From positions 2,679,001-2,743,000 of the forward strand of contig NZ_CP039690.1 in assembly GCF_005144885.1 (NCBI RefSeq): DNA of 64,000 nt, written 5' to 3'. Within the stretch, counting starts at the first letter, position 1; each line of letters starts with the position of its first letter. This DNA comes from Phreatobacter stygius. Its GTDB lineage: Bacteria > Pseudomonadota > Alphaproteobacteria > Rhizobiales > Phreatobacteraceae. Below the pieces are notes generated by a model. It did no database searches. It saw only the letters and a program-made list of their open reading frames with translations, and had not been told where the DNA came from. Positions 59,019 to 64,000 of the stretch are shown here, piece after piece. The position numbers and the translations under genes were made by a program.

Positions 59019-60260
59019 ATGGCCACCACGACCGTATCCGACCGGCAGGCTGGCTGGCGCACACCCTTCGTAATCGTCGTCTGCGGCTGCCTGATCGGAC
59101 TGCTGTCGTTCGGGCCGCGATCGGTGGTCGGCATGTTCCTGATGCCGATTTCGGTCGAGAACGGCTGGACGCGTGACGTCCTCTCCCTGACCATTGCCAT
59201 CCAGAACCTGATGTGGGGGGTCGGCCAGCCTTTTGCCGGCGCCATTGCCGACCGCTTCGGTACGCTGAAGGTCTTCTGGGCGGGCACCATCATGTATGCC
59301 GCCGGCCTTGCCTGCATGGCCTTGCCGCTGCCGCCGCTCGCCATGCACGTCTTGTCCGGTTCGCTGGTCGGCCTTGGCCTTGCCGGCGTCTCCTTCAATC
59401 TTGTGCTCGCCTGCTTCACCAAGCTTCTGCCCGAGGCCAAGCGGCCCATGGCGCTCGGCCTCGGCACCGCCGCCTCCTCCTTCGGCCAGTTCGTCTTCGC
59501 GCCGTTGACGCCGTTCCTGATCGACCTTCTGGGCTGGCAAGGTGCGCTGCTGGTGTTCTCCGCGGTGGTTGGTCTGATCTTCCCGCTGTCGCTGGCGCTC
59601 GCCACCAATCCGAAGGCCGGCATCGGCACCGGCACCGGCACCGAGGCCAGCGTCGTGGCGACCATGAAGGCGGCGCTTGGCCATCGCAGCTACGTCTATC
59701 TGGTGCTCGGCTTTTTCACCTGCGGCTTCCAGCTCGCCTTCATCACCACCCACTACCCGCCCTATCTCGCCGACCTGAAGATGCCGGCCTGGGTCGCCGG
59801 CCTGGCGCTCGCTTTCATTGGCCTCTTCAACATCGTGGGATCGCTGAGCGCCGGCTGGCTGTCCGGCCGCATGTCCAAGCGCTGGTTGCTGGTCTGGATC
59901 TATTTCGCCCGCGGCGCGGTCGTGGTCATGCTGCTGGTCCTGCCGCCGAGCCCGGCCCTGGCGCTCGCCTTCGCCGCCATGATGGGGCTCCTCTGGCTCT
60001 CCACCGTGCCGCCGACCTCCGGCCTGGTCGCCCTGATGTTCGGCACCCGCTACATGGCGATGCTTTATGGCTTCGTCTTCTTCTCCCACCAGGTCGGCGG
60101 CTTCCTGGGCGTCTGGCTCGGTGGCGTGCTCTATGAACGCACCGGCTCCTACGACATCGTCTGGTGGCTGAGCGTGCTGTTCTGCGTCGGCTCCGCCCTG
60201 ATCAATATCCCGATCAAGGAAGAGCCGGTCCGGCGTCCCGACCTGGTCCCGGCCGAATAG
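59019..60260 (+). CDS. MFS transporter, monocarboxylate/oxalate-formate-antiporter type
   Basis: 413 residues, twelve hydrophobic helices. The N-terminal FGPRSVVGMFLMPISVENGW and GVGQPFAGAIADRFGTLKVF resemble the OFA/MCT branch of the major facilitator family, with NIVGSLSAGWLSGRMSKRW in the second half. GGAGAGACCC before the ATG fixes the start. Likely carries organic acids; the substrate is not shown. Confidence 0.87.
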   Translation: MATTTVSDRQAGWRTPFVIVVCGCLIGLLSFGPRSVVGMFLMPISVENGWTRDVLSLTIAIQNLMWGVGQPFAGAIADRFGTLKVFWAGTIMYAAGLACMALPLPPLAMHVLSGSLVGLGLAGVSFNLVLACFTKLLPEAKRPMALGLGTAASSFGQFVFAPLTPFLIDLLGWQGALLVFSAVVGLIFPLSLALATNPKAGIGTGTGTEASVVATMKAALGHRSYVYLVLGFFTCGFQLAFITTHYPPYLADLKMPAWVAGLALAFIGLFNIVGSLSAGWLSGRMSKRWLLVWIYFARGAVVVMLLVLPPSPALALAFAAMMGLLWLSTVPPTSGLVALMFGTRYMAMLYGFVFFSHQVGGFLGVWLGGVLYERTGSYDIVWWLSVLFCVGSALINIPIKEEPVRRPDLVPAE

Positions 60261-60277
60261 GCCGGTCCGGCTTGGGC

Positions 60278-61234
60278 TTAGCGGGCGACCACCACCTGCC
60301 GGCAGGCATCCGGCAGGCCGGCCATGGTGATTGGCGGCGGTGGCCGCCAGTTCGGGTTGGGCCGCGGGTTCAGCACCTCGTCGGTGAACCACCAGTCGAG
60401 CTCGGCACCGCAGCCTTCCGCTGACGGCGGCGGGTCCTGCGGCCGGCACGCGGCCGAGCCGGCCGGACAGGTGATCCGGATATGCATGTGGTAATTGTGC
60501 CCGGGCACCGGCCGGACCTTGGCGAGCCAAGAGCGGTTGCCCGTGGCCTCGCGGCACAGCGCCTTCTTGATCGCCGCATTGACCAGCACGCGTTCGACCC
60601 GCGGATCGGTCGCGGCGGCGCGGATCACCTTCAGATGTTCCGCCGTCCAGGTCGACGGCTCGATGTCGAGCCGGTCGGTGCGCACCATGTTGACCGCCGA
60701 GGTCACCTCGCGCTCTTCATGGGTCAGTGGGCGGCGCGGCATGGGGGTGAGCCAGATATCGGCGTCGAGCCCGATCTGATGGGAGGCATGGCCTGTTATC
60801 ATCGGCCCGCCGCGCGGCTGCGAGATGTCGCCGACCAGGATGCCCGGCCAGCTCGAGAGGCGCGGCACCTGGCGGGCGAAGCGCTCCAGGAAGGAGATCA
60901 TCTCCGGATGACCCCACATGCGGTTGCGTGACAGCCGCATCACCTGCCAGGCGTCGCCATTGACCGACAGGGCGGTGGCGCCGGCGAGGCAGCCACGTGA
61001 ATAGAAACCGAACGCCCGCGCCTCCATTGGCGCCGCGCCGGTGGCGCGGCCGAAAATTTCCTTGGCCGGCACGCTCGGGTCGTTCGGATTGGCGAGTGGC
61101 GGCAACGGCCGGGGATTGACCGTGCCGCGGTCCTGGGCGAACGCAGGCGCGGCGAGCGCCGCCGACACCAAGGCGGCCAGGGCGAGTTTGGCGATCAATG
61201 CCGCGACGGCGGCGGGCGAGCGGGTCATGGGCAT
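60278..61234 (-). CDS. mepA: Penicillin-insensitive murein endopeptidase
   Basis: 318 residues. Signal peptide (LALAALVSAALAAPAFAQ), then the MepA domain: GDISQPRGGPMITGHASHQIGLDADIWL with the zinc-binding His and Asp, and the second metal motif PGHNYHMHIRITCP. Cysteines near the end (CPAGSAACR, CGAELDW) suit a periplasmic protein. Cleaves D-Ala-meso-DAP cross-links. Convergent with the MFS gene. Confidence 0.92.
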   Translation of the reverse strand: MPMTRSPAAVAALIAKLALAALVSAALAAPAFAQDRGTVNPRPLPPLANPNDPSVPAKEIFGRATGAAPMEARAFGFYSRGCLAGATALSVNGDAWQVMRLSRNRMWGHPEMISFLERFARQVPRLSSWPGILVGDISQPRGGPMITGHASHQIGLDADIWLTPMPRRPLTHEEREVTSAVNMVRTDRLDIEPSTWTAEHLKVIRAAATDPRVERVLVNAAIKKALCREATGNRSWLAKVRPVPGHNYHMHIRITCPAGSAACRPQDPPPSAEGCGAELDWWFTDEVLNPRPNPNWRPPPPITMAGLPDACRQVVVAR

Positions 61235-61515
61235 TCCGGCGCGACAGACGGACAGGTCCAGCGAGCTTAGCCAAGTATTCGTTAACCATTCATGTCAAGT
61301 CGCATGCGCCGGGTGTTTCGCCTGGCGCGGTGCGGCCGATGCAAGTTTTCACATCTTGGCGGTGCGAGAATTCGGGCGCAGCCGGGCGTCGGGCCATTGA
61401 ATTAATGCTTAAGGTGAATCCGCGAGTCATCTTTACAGGTCGGCGAAGACCAGGAATCACTTGGGCCCACCAAGGTGGACGGATCCGGTTCCGGGTCTGG
61501 TGGAAGGGGAATTCC

Positions 61516-62463
61516 ATGCGCTTTTCGGGATTCACGCGCGCGATAACATCGGGCGTCGTGGCAGTCGCCGGCCTGATCTTCGCAATGACGAGAGCCGATG
61601 CCGCGATCGTCGTCCGGGTCGACAAGACCACCCAGACCATGCGGGTCATCGTCGATGGCGAGCAACGCCATGTCTGGAACGTCTCGACCGGCCGGATCGG
61701 CTACAACACGCCGGTCGGCACCTATAGCCCGCAGCGGCTGGAGCGCCATTGGCGCTCGCGCAAATACGGCATGGCGCCCATGCCCCATTCGATCTTCTTC
61801 CGGGGCGGCTACGCCATTCACGGCACCAATATGGTTGGCCGGCTCGGCCGCACCGACAGCCATGGCTGCATCCGGCTGGCACCGGGCAATGCCCGCACGC
61901 TCTTTGAGATGGTCGCGGCACGGCGCGGCTCCACCCGCATCGTCATCGAGGGCACGTCGCGGCCCGAGCCGGCGGTCATGGCCTCGCGCCGCTCCGGCCC
62001 GCGGGTCGCCTCCGCCGGCCGGGCCCGCACGGCCCAGATGCGGCTCGCCCAGCCGGTCCGCAACCAGGCCACGCGGCCGGCCGGCCAATACCGGGTGGCG
62101 ACCCCGGGCGCGCCGCTGCACCTGATCCAGGCACCGGGCCAGGGTCGTGCGGTGGCGGCGGCCATGCAGCCGCTCGGCCAATACCGGGCGGTGGCGCCGG
62201 GCGCGCCGCCGCGCCTGATCCAGACACCGGGCCAACATCGTGCGACGCAGGTTGCCGTGCAGCCGGCCGGCCAATACCGGGTGGCGGCCCCTGGCGCGCC
62301 GCTGCGCCTGGTCCAGACACCGGGCCAGCATCGCGTGACGCAGGTTGCCGGACACCCGCGCGCGGCCCATCCGGTGGCTTATCGGACGGCGCAGCCGCGC
62401 CCGATGGTGGTCATGCCGGCGCCCTCGGCCAATCCCTTCGCCAACTGGTTCATGCTGCGATGA
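61516..62463 (+). CDS. L,D-transpeptidase (YkuD) with C-terminal repeat tail
   Basis: 315 residues; AAGGGGAATTCC before the ATG. Signal peptide (VVAVAGLIFAMTRADA), catalytic domain residues about 30-150 with YAIHGTNMVGRLGRTDSHGC, the cysteine nucleophile being in SHGCIRL. From about residue 190 three 31-residue repeats follow (GQYRVA.PGAPLRL.QTPGQ), then a Pro-rich end ANWFMLR. It should form 3-3 or Lpp-type links in peptidoglycan. The gene is 281 bases from mepA, divergently arranged. Confidence 0.87.
   Translation: MRFSGFTRAITSGVVAVAGLIFAMTRADAAIVVRVDKTTQTMRVIVDGEQRHVWNVSTGRIGYNTPVGTYSPQRLERHWRSRKYGMAPMPHSIFFRGGYAIHGTNMVGRLGRTDSHGCIRLAPGNARTLFEMVAARRGSTRIVIEGTSRPEPAVMASRRSGPRVASAGRARTAQMRLAQPVRNQATRPAGQYRVATPGAPLHLIQAPGQGRAVAAAMQPLGQYRAVAPGAPPRLIQTPGQHRATQVAVQPAGQYRVAAPGAPLRLVQTPGQHRVTQVAGHPRAAHPVAYRTAQPRPMVVMPAPSANPFANWFMLR
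62083..62361 (+). repeat. Three tandem 93-bp repeats in the L,D-transpeptidase gene
   Basis: Copies begin at 62083, 62176 and 62269, each encoding 31 residues beginning GQYR. Copies 2 and 3 are closest. Length is a multiple of three, so the frame is kept. Confidence 0.85.
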
Positions 62464-62597
62464 AGCGCGGCGTCTGAGCAGGGGTCCCCGGCTCATAAAT
62501 CGATGGATTCGGGCCGCTTTTGCCGGCGGTCCCGGGCGTGACTCGGTCCTGAAGGACGGAGCCGACCGATGTGCACGCGTCGCCTGCGGCGGCGTCC

Positions 62598-62626
62598 TTG
62601 CAAATTGCCGCGTGGGCCTTTATCAG
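62598..62626 (+). promoter_or_regulatory. Possible promoter of tRNA-Ser
   Basis: TTGCAA at 62598-62603 and TATCAG at 62621-62626, 17 bases apart, 10 bases before the tRNA 5' end. The -10 is a poor match, so this is tentative. Confidence 0.35.
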
Positions 62627-62636
62627 CGCCCTCCAC

Positions 62637-62726
62637 GGACAGGTGGCCGAGTGGTTGAAGGCGCACGCCTGGAAAGTGTGTATACGGGGAACCGTATCGC
62701 GGGTTCGAATCCCGCCCTGTCCGCCA
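62637..62726 (+). tRNA. tRNA-Ser (GGA anticodon)
   Basis: 90 bases including an encoded CCA. Acceptor stem GGACAGG pairs with CCTGTCC; D-arm GGCCGAGTGGTTGAAGG; anticodon loop CTGGAAA gives GGA; long variable arm of class II tRNAs (TATACGGGGAACCGTAT); T-arm GGGTTCGAATCCC. No integrated element follows its 3' end. Confidence 0.96.
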
Positions 62727-62921
62727 TCCCCTACCGAAACCCCTATGTTTCTGCAGGCTATTGACCCGCAACGACCGTCACGGGTCGCCGGGCCGAGGGC
62801 TGCGGCATGCGAGGCTCCCATCGCGCGCGGTCTCGACAAAGGCTGGAACAATCGCGGCGGTGAACCGGCGGTCGCCGGCTCAATTCGCCTGGTCGACCGC
62901 TTGCCCGCCGGCGCCCGCCGG

Positions 62922-63305
62922 CTAGCGGCGGGCCGGCGTCAACCGACGGAGAATATCCTCCAACCGGTCGCTGCCGACCGGCCGGCCATTGAACCGCACC
63001 GAGGTCACGCCGACGCAGCGCGGCAGGTCCATCTCGCCAGCCAGTTGCAGCTCCTGCCGGGCCTGCGCGGATTGGCCGGGCGTCGCGCATTGCATGGTGA
63101 ACTGGTCATTCACCCGGCTGGTATGGCACGACCCGCCCTGGCGCTGGAACGCGCCCTGCACCTGGGCAACCGACCCGAGGTCGATCCGGCTGTTCTGTGC
63201 AAAACCCCAAAGGCAGAGATCGGTGTTCGCGGAGGCGGGTTGGAGAGCCACGATCGTCGCAAATGCGGCGCCAAGGGCGAAAGAGGCACGAACCTGAATG
63301 CGCAT
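62922..63305 (-). CDS. Small secreted protein of unknown function
   Basis: 127 residues. Signal peptide (ASFALGAAFATIVALQPASA), mature part with four cysteines (DLCLWGF, SCHTS, MQCATP, PRCVGV) suggesting two disulfides and a periplasmic place. No family recognised. Its promoter side faces a spacer of about 210 bases before the response regulator gene. Confidence 0.7.
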   Translation of the reverse strand: MRIQVRASFALGAAFATIVALQPASANTDLCLWGFAQNSRIDLGSVAQVQGAFQRQGGSCHTSRVNDQFTMQCATPGQSAQARQELQLAGEMDLPRCVGVTSVRFNGRPVGSDRLEDILRRLTPARR

Positions 63306-63517
63306 GCGGACGTCCTTGGGACATGAGGGTCGAGGGCGCGGGTGGCGATTCCCGCCTGATGATCGGCTCTATCGCTAGCGGCTATCAGGCGGTCAAGTCA
63401 GAATGGCGGCGGGATGTTGCGTCCGGAACGCGTTTTTTTCAGCGTTCCCGCGCCCGCGAGATCGCAAGGCGGCGCGAGGCCGGCGCTGCCTCCGGACGGC
63501 CGCCGGTGCGAAGCCGA

Positions 63518-64000
63518 TCAGGCCTCGATCAGCTTGGTGCGCACCGCATAACGCACCAGTTCGGCCATCGAGCGCATGCCGAGCTTGCGCATGGCGGTGG
63601 CGCGATGGGTCTCGATGGTCTTGACGCTGACCTGCAACCGCCAGGCGATGCCCTTGTTGCTCAGCCCCTCGGCGATGTACTGGACCGTCTCGCGTTCGCG
63701 CGGCGTCAGCTTCACCGAAGGCTCGCCCTGGCCGACCAATGACGACAGCATGGCTTCCGAGACCCGCGCGGTGAAATAGGGTCGTGCCAGCGCCAGAGTG
63801 CTGATGGCGTTGAGCAGTTGATCTTCCGCGTCACTCTTCAGGAGGAAACCGCGGGCGCCGGCTTGCAGCGCGTCGCGGATCAAGGTCTCGCCGTCATGCT
63901 CGGAAAAGATCAGCACCTGCAGTTTCGGCAGGACCGGCAGGATCTGCCTGGCAACATCCAACCCGTTCAGCTCGGGCATGAAATAGTCAAGGATCGCAAC
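63518..64000 (-). CDS. NarL/FixJ-family response regulator, N-terminus outside window
   Basis: The frame is open to the right edge, so the beginning is missing; 160 residues are visible. VAILDYFMPELNGLDVARQI holds the phosphorylated aspartate of a receiver domain, IFSEHDGET and GARGFLLKSDAEDQL follow, then a LuxR helix-turn-helix (LTPRERETVQYIAEGLSNKG, VSVKTIETHRATAMRKLGM). The ATG at 63979 lies within the receiver and is not the start. The sensor kinase is not in the window. Confidence 0.9.
   Translation of the reverse strand, partial: VAILDYFMPELNGLDVARQILPVLPKLQVLIFSEHDGETLIRDALQAGARGFLLKSDAEDQLLNAISTLALARPYFTARVSEAMLSSLVGQGEPSVKLTPRERETVQYIAEGLSNKGIAWRLQVSVKTIETHRATAMRKLGMRSMAELVRYAVRTKLIEA

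Noticed and set aside
62727-62921. Possible attachment site or integrated element downstream of tRNA-Ser
   Set aside because: No integrase, no repeat of the tRNA 3' end and no change of composition were seen.

Overview
This window looks like chromosomal DNA from a GC-rich alphaproteobacterium of the order Hyphomicrobiales (Rhizobiales). The grounds are the gene content: a complete Cpa/Tad pilus locus, the hslVU and hisB-DUF2628-hisH-hisA-hisF arrangements, a 5-aminolevulinate synthase of the Shemin (C4) type, an infC gene that starts with ATT, intracellular PHB depolymerase, pyruvate phosphate dikinase and the ligase-associated helicase/PdeM repair pair. Genus cannot be fixed by reading alone; a Bosea- or Phreatobacter-like lineage is only a guess. 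Almost all of it is ordinary chromosomal backbone, with one clear mobile element.

Layout. 1-3.7 kb: DNA-repair pair (pdeM, cut by the window edge, and a DEXH helicase) and a DUF423 membrane protein. 3.7-8.1 kb: two divergent citrate-synthase-family genes, one fused to a MerR-type HTH, around a perfect palindrome; then an MFS transporter and an unknown membrane protein. 8.1-19.4 kb: the Tad pilus locus. Two Flp pilins, a small membrane protein, cpaA-cpaB-cpaC-cpaD-cpaE-cpaF-tadB-tadC run on the minus strand, and a free-standing secretin N-domain protein plus two TadE-like pseudopilins run the other way from a 392-bp AT-rich control region. 19.4-25.9 kb: flavoprotein, glpK, an acyl-CoA-sensing type XRE regulator opposite a LuxR protein, and two secreted proteins. 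25.9-32.4 kb: hslVU, YjbR, the tightly overlapped his operon and a LysE exporter. 32.4-36.9 kb: sugar and sugar-acid kinases, NAD-type 6-phosphogluconate dehydrogenase, gluconokinase, an HpcH/HpaI aldolase and ribokinase. 36.9-41.7 kb: an ABC-2 exporter operon with a TrpF-like gene coupled inside it, PHB depolymerase and a YgjP-type metallopeptidase.

41.7-42.7 kb is a complete IS481-family element (1017 bp, imperfect 23-bp inverted ends, 6-bp GCTAGC duplication) whose target duplication supplies stop codons to both neighbouring reading frames. 42.8-52.6 kb: a double-GNAT protein with its XRE-cupin regulator (apparently leaderless promoter), alpha/beta hydrolase, glycosyltransferase, infC with terminator, class II aldolase, hemA behind an FNR/FixK-like box, two DUF2336 paralogues around an AT-rich spacer, and a GT2. 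52.7-64 kb: ppdK, a meaB GTPase behind a 12-bp tandem repeat that encodes a possible coupled leader peptide, SleB hydrolase, an MFS carrier, MepA endopeptidase, an L,D-transpeptidase with a three-copy repeat tail, tRNA-Ser(GGA), a small secreted protein and a response regulator cut by the right edge.

No CRISPR array, prophage, toxin-antitoxin pair or defence island was seen. The most unusual items are the TrpF-like gene inside the exporter operon, the HTH-citrate synthase pair with its operator, the shortened CpaD, the repeat-encoded leader before meaB and the stop-codon sharing at the IS481 insertion.
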